Source: Lottia gigantea (Eukaryota > Mollusca > Gastropoda > Lottiidae). From it: a stretch of 64,000 nt of DNA. The position numbers and the translations under genes are program-made. Location of the stretch: contig NW_008708400.1 in NCBI RefSeq assembly GCF_000327385.1, positions 6,269,715 through 6,333,714 on the forward strand, read 5' to 3'. Below are positions 1 through 11,669 of the stretch, in pieces (within the stretch, counting starts at the first letter, position 1; each line of letters opens with the position of its first letter). The notes under the pieces are model-generated. The model had not been told where the DNA came from, did no database searches, and saw only the letters and a list, made by a program, of their open reading frames with translations.

Positions 1-420
1 AATGGTTCAGGCCCCACAACTTTTTCCAACGCTTTAACCATTTGATAACATTACATTTCTTGTGTTCATGAAATCTGGTATACCACAAAAACAATTACAA
101 TAATTGACACATAATTTGTCAAAAAGACAAAAAACACACAATTTCTTGAAATTAGACACATTCATCAATTTACTAAACGGAAACAGGACTTGTGTAATGA
201 ACAAGACTAATCTAACTCACATATTGAAAATATATCAGGTTATAGTAATTCCATTTCACAAAAACCAATACTAATCTAACATATTACAAAATATCAGGTT
301 TTAAACCCAATTTGATAGTAAATTCATTACTGCCAGCTAGATTTTTTATTTTGAAATATTTAAACAAAACTGAAACATTGTTGTTACTCAGTGTTTCACA
401 TTGTGTGATCTTCAGCAAAA
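1..420. other. Intergenic, no gene seen
   Basis: AT-rich sequence with no splice-bounded coding segment. Two similar stretches near 195-240 and 255-300, each mentioning an isolated 'atatcaggtt' motif, suggest a small decayed duplication just ahead of the 51-bp array. Confidence 0.5.
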
Positions 421-810
421 CAATTGATGTTTTGAGCACTATTTTAACAGCGATAGTTCTATATCGCTCTACAATTGTTGTATTGAGCACTATTTTAACA
501 GTGGTATTTCAATATTGCTCTACAATTGATGTATTGAGCACTATTTTAAAATTGGTATTTCAATATCGCTCTACAATTGATCTATTGAGCACTATTTTAA
601 CAGTGGTATTTCTATATCGCTCTACAATTGATGTATTGAACACTATTTTAAAATTGGTATTTCAATATCGCTCTACAATTGATGTATTGAGCACTATTTT
701 AACAGTGGTATTTCTATATCGCTCTACAATTGATGTATTGAGCACTATTTTAAAATTGGTATTTCAATATCGCTCTACAATTGATGTATTGAGCACTATT
801 TTAACAGTGA
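421..810. repeat. Minisatellite, 51-bp unit, about 7.6 copies
   Basis: Units of 51 bp recur with few changes. Two variants, one containing 'ttaacagtgg' and one 'ttaaaattgg', largely alternate, giving a 102-bp higher-order unit. Because 51 is divisible by three, one + frame stays open across the array (about 312-836) and would encode a 17-residue repeat such as STIDVLSTILTVVFLYR. I see no splice sites, signal peptide or known domain, so I read the open frame as a by-product of the repeat length and not as a gene. Confidence 0.9.
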
Positions 811-3800
811 AAATATTTTGTTATTGTATTTTGTAACAAGATATTTATTTTTGTTTATTTACTTCACCTTAGTCATTTCTAATCTGAAAGTTTGACGTCA
901 CAATATTTTTTATCGTTGCTTTAAAAACTCAAAACTCATATTTTGATGGGTATTTTCTTACAACTATGCTGTTCTCTAATTCCACAGGGCATGAAAATAC
1001 CAAACCCTTTGGCTGCATCGTCATGTTGAATTAACAAAAATAAATTTGACCACAGACATTTGACAAGCATTTTGTTCTTAATCTGTCGGCAATTTCAAAA
1101 GTTTATGAGATCACTTATCAGAAAGTGAATTTTTATATTATTTTCTCATTAAAGACCAGTGAATATTCTCTAGAGGATTTGTTATTCACAATGTCCAGTG
1201 TCCCATTTCTCATTACTCAGACTTTTTCCATTTCTTGCCGTGAATTTGATTTATTTCTCTTGTGTAAACTTCTAATTTCAATTCCTTGTTACATTATAAT
1301 TTATAATAATGATATTACAACATTAGAAATAGTCTCCAAATTCCACAGTCTCTGAGGAGTTAGGTTATTCTGAAACATCCCAAAGAATCCACATTTGTAT
1401 TTTCATTTTCTGAACTTTGGGTGTTTCTAAGATGTTCTTCAAACACTAATCCAAATTAACAGAAACTTTAGGTGCTGACTGGTTATCTTGTAGTACAGTG
1501 ATTCTGAACCACTATGGAGGCAGCAATATTCTGATTTTAATGAACAAATTTCCTCATTTATAAGATGCTGAAATCCAATTTAAACCCACTAAAACTCAAT
1601 GGAGGTAAAATTAATGTCAATAAAGGAGGAAATAAAATTTTAACAAGCAGAGAAGCCATGATTAAATTTACATATCTGGGGGCAATATTCAATAATTCTC
1701 AATTAACAGAAAAAATAAACAAAAAAAGACAACTTGCATGATTGTATGGTAATGTGATTACATAGAATTAAAGATGTTATTTTGTCTGAGACATGTAAAT
1801 CTAACTTAATGCTCAACTAATTGTGTCCCCAAGCTAGCAGTGGTCAACTTAAATATTGTTTGAGTATCCAAACAGAAGAAATTGTTAAATCAACTGATCC
1901 AAAAATTTGTCATAAAAATGTTCCTTCCTGCTTCAGATAGTTCATTTCTCTGAAAAAACCCTCGGTTATTACTTTAAAAATTCATTTAATTCCAAATTGA
2001 AGAATTATTAGCTGTTTTTAATAAATATGTCCTGGAGTAATTATTCTTGTTATAATATATACCACTTGAATTTAATAATTTAGAAAAAACCATCTTTTGT
2101 TCTCAGTGATATTAATTTCTCTATTAGAATGTTAACTATAAATTTGCCTCCCAGACAAAAGACTGATTTCTAAGATAAAGCATGAACCAAACTAATTCCA
2201 ACTCCTTATCTTTTTTCTTTTATAATCCTACACATTCCAACAAAATATATGTTACATTTATGAAATGGAGTATTACCTCAACTTTTCTAAACCTGACAGT
2301 GTACAATGTATAACCACCATCAAGGTTGAATTCAGGTTGAAAAATACCACCATCAAGATTGAATTCAGGTTGAAAAATACTATCAAGGGTCAAATTAGAT
2401 TAGCAATTGATCATACCAAATTTCAGTTTTAGCTAATTAAGTTAAATTTTGATTTGTATCTTATAGAAATTCAAGTGTTCAAATTCAGACTTCAAATCGA
2501 TCTTGCCAATGATGTAAATTCCCTAAGGATTAAAAGAGTTGCTGTATACAAAAAATATACAATTTGATTTGATTCACAGAACCTTGTGATAAAATTTAAT
2601 TTTGGTTAATCACAAGAAATATTGGATTTACTCACAAATTGTGATGCCATCCCGTTTCAATGGAAAACTGATCATCATGTTTCCGAAAATGGTCATGAGA
2701 TAATGATGCAAGATCAGAATGATAAGTAAAAAACATAGCATACTGTGGTGACAGGTTACGGATTAGCATAAGCCTTGGCTTGTTTCCCAAAACCCTATCT
2801 ATATTTTGTATAAGATATGAATACTCAATGAATAAAATATTGTTAAAACTAACATACTGTGCTATAATAGACAACAAATTAAAGGTTGGATGGAATAATA
2901 GATTGTTTTGTTAGGTGAAAATCAACTGGAATAAAGAAGATCAATCAAAGAGGTCCTATTATAATCTCCAATGTCAGCCAGTGGGCATCAATAAAAAAAA
3001 AAAAAACAAAGTCTTGCACTTGGATTCCTTCATAACTTGTAGGCAAAAACTCATCGAAAAGTATATTATCTTTATCAAATCTAGTTTAAATTGAAGAAAA
3101 TACCACTTGTTTATCAGACAATTGAATTATATTTTTAAAAATCAGAATAATCAAGTGGTTGTTTATATCCTACTCTTCTGTTCTATATTTAACTCTTGAA
3201 CATCTGTATATCTAGTCACCAGTATGTAAGGTAATGTATTTATTACCAGAAATACGGCCATATCAGATATAAATGATACTTAGTGTATATCAAGATTACC
3301 ACCTACGGTATCTTTTAATTGAATTAAAATACTCAAAATAACATTATTTCTGTGTGAATTCTTAGCTTGTATATATCAAAAAATAGTATTAAGGGAAGAA
3401 GCCTGCCTCTTTACCGTCATCCACCATAGGTCAATCAAAAAATCAATCTTCAATACGTTTTGGATTGAACGAGTGTGACAATGTTTTAAAATTATTTTCC
3501 AACAAAAGCCTTTATTTTAAATGGGACTTACTTAAGGTCTAAGAAAATAATTCCTTTATTAACCTTAATGGAAAAATAAGAAAACTGTTCACAGAAATTG
3601 ATTAAACCGTGTCCAAAGGAAGACAATTTTTTAACAATTTTTGTTATTGTGAAGCTGCCTGCGCCAGAAGAATTGAATTATATTGCTATATAATTATGTT
3701 CAAGGATTTATTTTACTTTCTGATGTCAAACTTTGCAATAAGAATGATTAAATTAGATGATATTTACACAAGAAAGTGTTAGAATGATAAATTTACTCAA

Positions 3801-4299
3801 GAGACCACAGAATAGATAGTATCACAATGGCCAGTCTTACTGTTTTCTCAGATTTCTACTCGGAATTCCATCAGGAAATCTCTGCAAATCTGGAATTATT
3901 ACAGCATCATAATATCTATATTAGTTTTATATCAGGAAATGTCTTGAATGGAGACGCTGTGGATAATCTTTCTTGAATATATAATAGATATATTTGTCAA
4001 TAATAAAACATTAATTTATATTCATGACTGCATCTATGATGTTTTTATAACTTTGATTACTTTATTTTATGACAAAATCTGTTTAATAAGACTCTTGTAT
4101 AATATACTAATTTATATAACTGCATCTATATTTTTAATCATTTCAATTCATACACTAATCTATGAGGTGGCAATGACCTCAATCACCTCCTTATCTATAT
4201 AACTGTAGAAAGAAGGGAAAACCATACCCCTTTACAATATTGTGGTACGATGAAGGGAGAAGAGACTTATAGACTCCTTAATCATTAGGCTTTGTACAT
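811..4299. other. Intergenic; short duplication, one weak exon candidate
   Basis: No recognised gene. A 34-bp unit is tandemly duplicated at about 2309-2385 ('ccaccatcaaggttgaattc' and its near copy). A possible minus-strand exon at 2641-2858 is listed separately. The rest is AT-rich with scattered short open frames at the density expected by chance in DNA of this composition. Confidence 0.5.
2641..2858 (-). other. Possible minus-strand exon, family unknown
   Basis: On the minus strand a pyrimidine-rich acceptor (ending TATTATAG) is followed by about 72 open codons and then a strong donor (GTGAGT). The predicted peptide has varied, non-repetitive composition, for example GNKPRLMLIRNLSP and the His-rich SLSHDHFRKHDDQ. 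I recognise no family, and open frames of this length occur by chance many times in a window of this size and base composition. Splice-site quality is the only reason to list it. Confidence 0.2.
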
Positions 4300-4563
4300 G
4301 TTCACAATGTCCAGCTGTTACGAACATGGTATTACACCTTTACTTTCTTATTATCACGTAAGTTTGTAAATACAGCGATTAGTTTGGATTCCTCGACAGA
4401 AAGTATGTAAACAATAAACCATAATGTTTAGTCTTTCTGTTGAGGGCTCTGATTGGCTGTATGCGCTTGTATACAATCCAATCAATTCACTGCATTCCAT
4501 GATACAAGAAGGTAGATATTGCAGAAAATGTATAAGACGCATATATAACTTGATATTGTGAAG
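4300..4563. mobile_element. Fold-back MITE (family B), older copy
   Basis: The ends read gTTCACAATGTCcAG at the left and its inverted counterpart (ATTGTGAAG) at the right. The two arms carry inverted copies of 'gattggattgtac'-type and 'tgatacaag'-type blocks around a short centre containing 'ggctctgattggctgtat'. It is the same family as 30933-31174 and 59423-59711. It has no coding capacity. This copy looks diverged, since the left arm matches only in patches. Confidence 0.65.
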
Positions 4564-7500
4564 ATGAGCGTAAGTTAAGATAAATTTAGGTTTGTCATGG
4601 TAAAAATTCTCCAAATCTAGCAAGCCAAAATGGGCATTGATCTAATTCATGGCATAAAATGTTCATAAAACACAACTTTGGATTCTGTATTTCTATCCTC
4701 ACCAACTGTATGATAGCAAAAGTTATTCATCATTCCAAAACATATTCAACTTTCATTCATTATCTATTTTAATATATTTTTAAGAACAATTTGAACAAAT
4801 TCAACATTTTTCATTAGAAAAGTTATATATACATTTTCTCAGCATCTGTATGAAGGTGAAAACCAATTCACCAGTTCAAACCTGAAAAAAATTGAATTGA
4901 GCTTTCATTCAAGATATATATCTATCAGCATTTAAAAGGAAATTCAAACTATTTAAATTGGAAAAGATATAGATACATCTTTATGAAGGGGAATTTCAAT
5001 TCATCAGTCCACAAAACCATAAAAAACAAAAACAATTGATGTGAACTGTCGTTTGGTATTTATCTCAAGATTTATCTATCAACATCTTAAAGAAATTCAA
5101 ACTTTTTAAATTGGAAAAATATTTATGATAGTGATGTTAGATGGAATCATGAGATCCAAAGATAAGACATTAGAATAATGAAAATAGAAGCTAGAAAACC
5201 TCTTTTGAACCCTTGAAGGCAACAGTTATGGTCACTTTAAAGCATAAACCAAAGTCCAACTTATTAAAATCTTGCAGTCACTTGTTAATTAATATGTTTC
5301 TGAGTTCAACATCAGCTCTTTAATATTCAACAGACTGAACACCAATTCTTCAAGGACTGTCGAGAAATTCAATTCATCGAGAGACAATTACAAAATATCA
5401 TTAAGTCTACAGTGTGAGCAATTAAATATAACATCCAGTAAGACTCATTAGACATTATAATTCAGTTTAAATCAGATGAGTCTACAATGGATTGAGACTG
5501 TCTGGTTATTCAAACACTTAATGACTTGACAATAAAACTCAAATTTGTCTGGATATCAGAAAAGAACAAAAATTGTCTTTAAAGATGAGTTCTTCCATAA
5601 TGGTCAGGGCCAGAATTTTTATGTCAAAGGTCAGATTTTTGATGACCCATAATGTCTATTAGTAGTTTCAAAATCTTCAAGTATTAGAACATTAATTCTC
5701 AAAGCAAGCCATTTTGTGTGTTTTCATGTATTCCTAATTAAAGTTGGTCATTAGATTTACATGCCAAGTACTATGCCAACTTAGAAAATTTTCAATGACC
5801 ACTTTCCAGTGTTTGACCTTTGATAACAATTTGAGAATCTCACCATGACTTACAAATACTCTTACATAAGACTCCACTCTTAACCACTTTACTAAATTTC
5901 ATTAACAAGTCTAGTACAATCTTCAACCAGCAATTAAATCTCAGAATCTCTTCTAATCTTCAGTATTACTGGACCAATATTAGTCCATCTCATCAACAAT
6001 TACAGACAGGATGTCATTTCTACCCTCCATAATCACCATTCATTACATTACATTAAAACAACTAATAACCAGAAAACACCAGACATAACACTTAGACATT
6101 ATATATATAACATCTATATTAATCACTAGACTCTTATAGAATTATTGAAATTCATTCAAATCTAATGTTAATTCCAATTCAAATGGAATTTTTAATCAAA
6201 ATTTTTTCTTTATATAAATTCCACAAAGTTATGTTTTAAATCACTAAAAGGAATAGGGTTATAACAGAAACAACAACCAATCGTTTTTAAGGTTTGAATA
6301 TATGAGACATAAGCTTGCACCGTGTCAAGACTAAGAAACTTGACAAGAATGAAGTAAATATAACACATAAATTAACATGATAAAGCAGTCATAAATCATA
6401 ACTAAGCCTTATATAAGTTATATCATTCATTAAATATTTCTGGAATTCTAATGAAGTTTTTATTTATAAATAATATTTATTAAATAAATAATACGCTTAT
6501 ATATATATATCCTATTCAGACAAATATAGCAACAGAATATGGACAGACTGTATAAGTCTTTTTATATAGATTAAGTAACATTTCAGAATTTTGGCAACAT
6601 TTTTCTATCTAAAGGCTATTTTTTTTAATTATCTTTTTTAGGCAAATAATATAACTTTTTTTCTAGATTAATATTGTTTTTATGTTTTTATATACCAGTA
6701 ACTGATATTACATTTATTTTCTAGATTTAGTAAAATGTTTTTCTACATTTAAAAAACAATTTAAGCAAATAAAAAATAATGTTGTTTTGATTTAGGAAAA
6801 ATTTATTAATATAAAATCTACAAATCCAGGTTAATTTCAATGATTAATGACTGTTAAACCAATTCACATGTTCATATTCATGTTTTTTTTTTTTAATTTA
6901 GGTAATTGAAATCTGCTTTTCTAGATTTTGGCAACATTTTAGACAAATAAAATATATCATTTTTTAGAAATAAGCAACTGACATATTTTTTAAAATTCTA
7001 CATTACTTCAATAATAAGTGACCATAAATCCCAACTCACTACTGTATTTTCAAGAGAGATAAATCAACATTATTTCAATGTGTTTAGTCAAATATCTCCA
7101 AGTCAACTATCATCATTTAAACAGATGATGCTTCATTTGATAATGTTAATGGTTTTGTCCATCATACCATAAGGATCTAGAGAGATCTTGCCAATGATTA
7201 ATTAGATTACTTTTCAACCGATTCCCTTGATAAAGAACAAGGAACTAGGAAGTTACATAAGTGCTAGTAATAATTGTATCATGTGGGTCATTGTATCTCC
7301 CAATGTCAACAGCAAATTCAACAGAATTCTCAATGTCAGATTGAAGTAAAAACGATCAAGCAAACTCTTACTCAAATCTATGATGTCCACTTTAATCGAA
7401 ACACTTAATGACACCCTGCTTTCTTTTTGTTAGCGTTCGCAAAAGCGTCATAATGAGTGATTAGTTCTGATTGGCTGAAATTTTACTAGCAAGACAGGGC

Positions 7501-10483
7501 AATATGTAGCTATGAATACTCAATTTTTTTCACTTGTTTTACCACAGTCTGAGGGAGTATGATGAATGGGGGCATGGTTTGAATATGATGACTATTGTCA
7601 TAACAATGGCATGCATAAGAGTCTAAAATTTTCAGAAGGGTCAAAATTACTCTGTGCCATAGAATAATAACTAACATCTTTATACCATGATACCACATAG
7701 AAATATGAGTGTGAAAAGATCAATGTCAAGAGGTTTGGCCAAGGGCCAGCTTGTAGAAAGAATTCTCTTGAACATAATTGTTATTCTTGAAAATATTGGT
7801 TGTTTCGTCATTTTTTTTTCTATTCCTCTCTCTGTACCTTAACCTTAAACTTATTACTTAGACAATTTTCAGAAGAAAGACAGGTCATTCTCACCCTTTT
7901 ACAAAACCTGATGTCTGATGAAAACATGTAACTTGTACTCAACCCTTTTTACATTTTCAATAAACAAAGTTTAAATCTGATGTTGATCTTGAACAATACA
8001 ATTGTCACAAGCAAGACAGGTCATTCTCATCCTTTTACAAAATCTGATGTCACTCTTGAACATTAATAAACAGCACATCAATTAAAACAGTTTTTGTTTT
8101 GTTCCAGATTTATTTTGTGTTAGGTATTATGGCACTGATTATGGCATAACAATTGTTCAAATTTGAAGAGGATCAAAAACCACCCTTATGCGACAACCTA
8201 ACTTGCCACAGACAGATTGATGTTACACAGTTGAGTTCAGAAGGTGTAGATAATGAGAGTTGTTGACGACCAGATATGAGCCTTCTGTATCATTGTTTGC
8301 AATATATATAGGACTATAACCTCTGTAACTAGCACCAAAAACAATCTGTGACATGAAGCAGGTGCTATATCAATTTATTTATCAAATTTAGTAATTATTT
8401 TATTAGGTCAAATTAGATTTAGGTCATCACACACCATTTTTATCACCTAGAATATATTTTTATCCTTTTAATCCCTTTACCAGCTGATTCCAGTTTATAG
8501 TACAAACCTTTAACAAGATTATTGACAAATATAAGTTGATACCACCTGAAAATTTTCATCATTCTTAGAAGTAAGATTGAAATGAATAGTCCATGCTTCG
8601 CATCTAGGCCAGTGCCTTTTGTGAGTTGTATTCTCATTTCACCTTTACACCAGATTTACTAGAGAGTAAGAAATTAGGCACATTATATTGGGCAATTAAA
8701 GTACATGAGAGGTCCAAATAAAAACAAACAAACAATCGAAAGTTCTTTCATATTATCAATTGTTACAACCATTCTTTCTGCTCCAATGATGGCCTAGAAA
8801 AGGCAGCTCTGCTATCATGAATGCTGATGTAGACAGTTTGTTTGATTTGATTACAGATAAACAGGCATATTCTTTAATCTTACAATTGCATGGCTGAGCT
8901 CAAATCACTTCTTTCTGATTCACAGATTTAGACCAATCAAAATAAACATCGATTAAATTTAAGTATGAGGCTGGAAATAGGTCAGTTGTCTAAAGATCAC
9001 ATAGCGTGAAACTCTGAATAACAACATGATTCGAGTTCTGTTTTAATATTACTAATTCTAAATATATTTATTCCAAGCATTCAGAATCTTCATCACAATA
9101 AGTTAAGAGTGTCATTACAACAATGAGATTTTCTGTAAGTATTTAAAGGTCACCAAATCAGCAAAAATGGTAGAGTCTTCATTTTCTAACAGACATGTCA
9201 CAAATTAAAGGGAAGTATTTTAAATAATATAATATAATAACCAATCATCAAAATTTGGCTAGAATTGTAAAATTTAGTTCATTTGAACACAAGAAACTGT
9301 TTTGCAGGTGAGAACTGAACATGATTGGCAAATACAGTCAGATCAACATCCTTCATAAACACAAAGATACACATCTAGGAAGTAGATGCTGAAGGCGTAC
9401 AAATAGAAAGGATTTACTTCCTAGAACTTTACAACAAAAATAACACTTCAAGAGTTGCTCTTTAAAGAAAAATTCAGAAAAATGATGAAATGCCATTATT
9501 AACAACTTCTGTTCTTTGATAACTGTCAAATAAACATGGTACCAAGTTCGAATACCACTTAAAATGTTTACAAAATAATGGTACAAGACCTTGGGGGCTT
9601 TGTGATAATGGAATATAGATAGATTGCATAGTAAAAGTACTAAACAACCTGTCTCATCACCCTAGGTGGTCCATTATTGGCAGAAATATAAATAGTATTA
9701 CCTACTTGTCTTAAAGAGCAATAAAAATATGACAATCAAGCAAGTATTATATTTGATAAGTACCTGGAGGATAACTCAATATATATATGTTTGTTTATAG
9801 ATATACAGTATAAAAGATGTAAGTTAGTATAGAACCAATGTTGACATTTGAGTATTTATCTTGAGAGACTCTGACATCTAGTTTTTTCACCTGGAGCTGT
9901 TTCACTAACTAGTTCTGAAACCATTTCAATGCATGACCTAAATAAATTTGTTAATGAGGACAGCTAGTTTATGACAAAAAATGAAAGTTTATTAATAATT
10001 CAGGGTTAACCCCTCTCCAAAATACAACAGAAAAAGTTATCAAATATTTAGTAAATACATATGGCATGACAAGATTTAGTATTTTAGTATTTACTTCCTA
10101 TTTTTCTGCACCTGAATGGACTAATGAAGTCTTGTAACACTATGAAGTGTGAAGAAAAGTACATTTTGTCAGGAAAGCAGCATTTGGCTTTTCTTCTTCT
10201 TGGGGATAAATCTTAACCATATTCAAGATGGTTCCACAGAGGAAAATTTAATTGTAAAATCTGATGGTACTGTCTCAACTGATGACAGGATCAAAGCAAG
10301 ACCTTCAGGAATCTATCTCACGGAGTCACCTTGGAGCTGAAATTAAATCAGATTTGACCAGGAGCTAAAACTATGAGAGACTTTCATCTCATCTGTGAAT
10401 CAAGTAGTTGTGCATTCTCAGGTTTTTCAAAACATAATTTACCTTTTTTTCAACTTATCGATCTTTAACATCTATAGATACTT
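4564..10483. other. Intergenic, no gene seen
   Basis: About 5.9 kb of AT-rich DNA. It contains a 3' fragment of the dispersed tRNA-SINE family (about 7705-7810) and a repeated 'gacaggtcattctca' block near 7880 and 8010. Several chance open frames of 60-80 codons lie on both strands (for example 7510-7698, 8443-8637, 9353-9586), none with convincing homology or paired splice sites. Confidence 0.45.
7705..7810 (+). mobile_element. SINE fragment (family S2), 3' part
   Basis: The block 'aggtttggccaagggccagc' followed by 'ttgtagaaagaattctc' and 'ttgttattcttgaaaatatt' matches the 3' body of the elements at 31300-31500 (minus) and 38285-38555 (plus). The tRNA-like head is missing here. Confidence 0.55.
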
Positions 10484-10835
10484 TCACTTCATTTCTAGTT
10501 TCAACAGACATTTGTTTCGTTTGTTATTCAGAGACTTTCATTTCGTTTGTTATTCCAACAGATACTTTCATTTCGTTTGTTATTAAAACAGAGACTTTCA
10601 TTTCAGTTCTAATGCCAACAAAGACATTCATTTCATTTGTTATGCCAACAGATACTTTCATTTCAGTTCTAATTCCATTAAAGACATTCATTTTGATTGT
10701 TATTCCAACAGATACTTTCATTTCAGTTCTAATGCCAACAGAGACATTCATTTCGTATGTTATTAAAACGGAGACTTTCATTTCGTTGCTAATTCCAATA
10801 GAGACTTTCATTTCATTTCTAATTCCAACAGACTT
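10484..10835. repeat. 30/60-bp minisatellite, block 1
   Basis: Units of 30 bp of the form 'agactttcatttcagttcta' plus 'atgccaacag' alternate in two types, giving a 60-bp dimer. The array is more diverged than block 2. Both strands hold open frames across it, solely because the unit is a multiple of three and contains no stop in those frames. Confidence 0.9.
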
Positions 10836-11666
10836 TCATTTCGTATTCTATATTCTCAGTTTAATGTTTTCAATTTACAGAAATGACAAAAAAGAAGGTA
10901 TTGAGGTATTAGTTTGTTATTAAAACAGAGACTTTCATTTCAGTTCTAATGCCAACAGAGACATTCATTTTGTTCGTTATGCCAACAAATACTTTCATTT
11001 CAGTTCTAATTCCAACAGAGACATTCATTTCATTTGTTATTCCAACAGATACTTTCATTTCAGTTCTAATGCCAACAGAGACATTCATTTCATTTGTTAT
11101 GCCAACAGATACTTTCATTTCAGTTCTAATGCCAACAGAGACATTCATTTCATTTGTTATTCCAACAGATACTTTCATTTCAGTTCTAATTCCAACAGAG
11201 ACATTCATTTCATTTGTTATGCCAACAGATACTTTCATTTCAGTTCTAATGCCAACAGAGACATTCATTTCATTTGTTATGCCAACAGATACTTTCATTT
11301 CAGTTCTAATTTCAACAGAGACATTCATTTTGATTGTTATGCCAACAGATACTTTCATTTCAGTTCTAATGCCAACAGAGACATTCATTTTGTTCGTTAT
11401 TCCAACAGATACTTTCATTTCAGTTCTAATGCCAACAGAGACATTCATTTCATTTGTTATGCCAACAGATACTTTCATTTTAGTTCTAATTCCATTAGAG
11501 ACATTCATTTCGTATGTTATTAAAACGGAGACTTTCATTTCGTTGCTAATTCCAATAGAGACTTTCATTTCATTTCTAATTCCAACAGACTTTCATTTCG
11601 TATTCTATATTCTCAGTTTAATGTTTTCAATTTACAGAAATGACAAAAAAAGAAGGTATTGAGGTA
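10744..11666. repeat. Segmental duplication joining the two 60-bp blocks
   Basis: The 3' edge of block 1 and its flank (about 10744-10909) reappears almost base for base at 11501-11666, 757 bp away; the visible difference is one extra A in an A-run. The copied flank includes 'tcgtattctatattctcag' and 'gacaaaaaagaaggtattga'. The near-identity suggests recent unequal exchange that copied array and flank together. Confidence 0.8.
10915..11592. repeat. 60-bp minisatellite, block 2, about 11 copies
   Basis: The period is exactly 60 bp, made of two related 30-bp halves (one with 'actttcatttcagttcta', one with 'acattcatttcatttgtt'). Copies are nearly identical over long runs. Open frames run the length of the array on both strands (about 237 codons on +, 219 on -), repeating PTDTFISVLMPTETFISFV on + and NEMNVSVGIRTEMKVSVGIT on -. 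No start context, splice site or flanking coding sequence supports expression. Confidence 0.92.
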
Positions 11667-11669
11667 TTA

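Noticed and set aside
10909-11662. Repetitive protein genes on both strands of the 60-bp array
   Set aside because: Frames are a by-product of the 30/60-bp period, without start context, splicing or unique flanking coding sequence.
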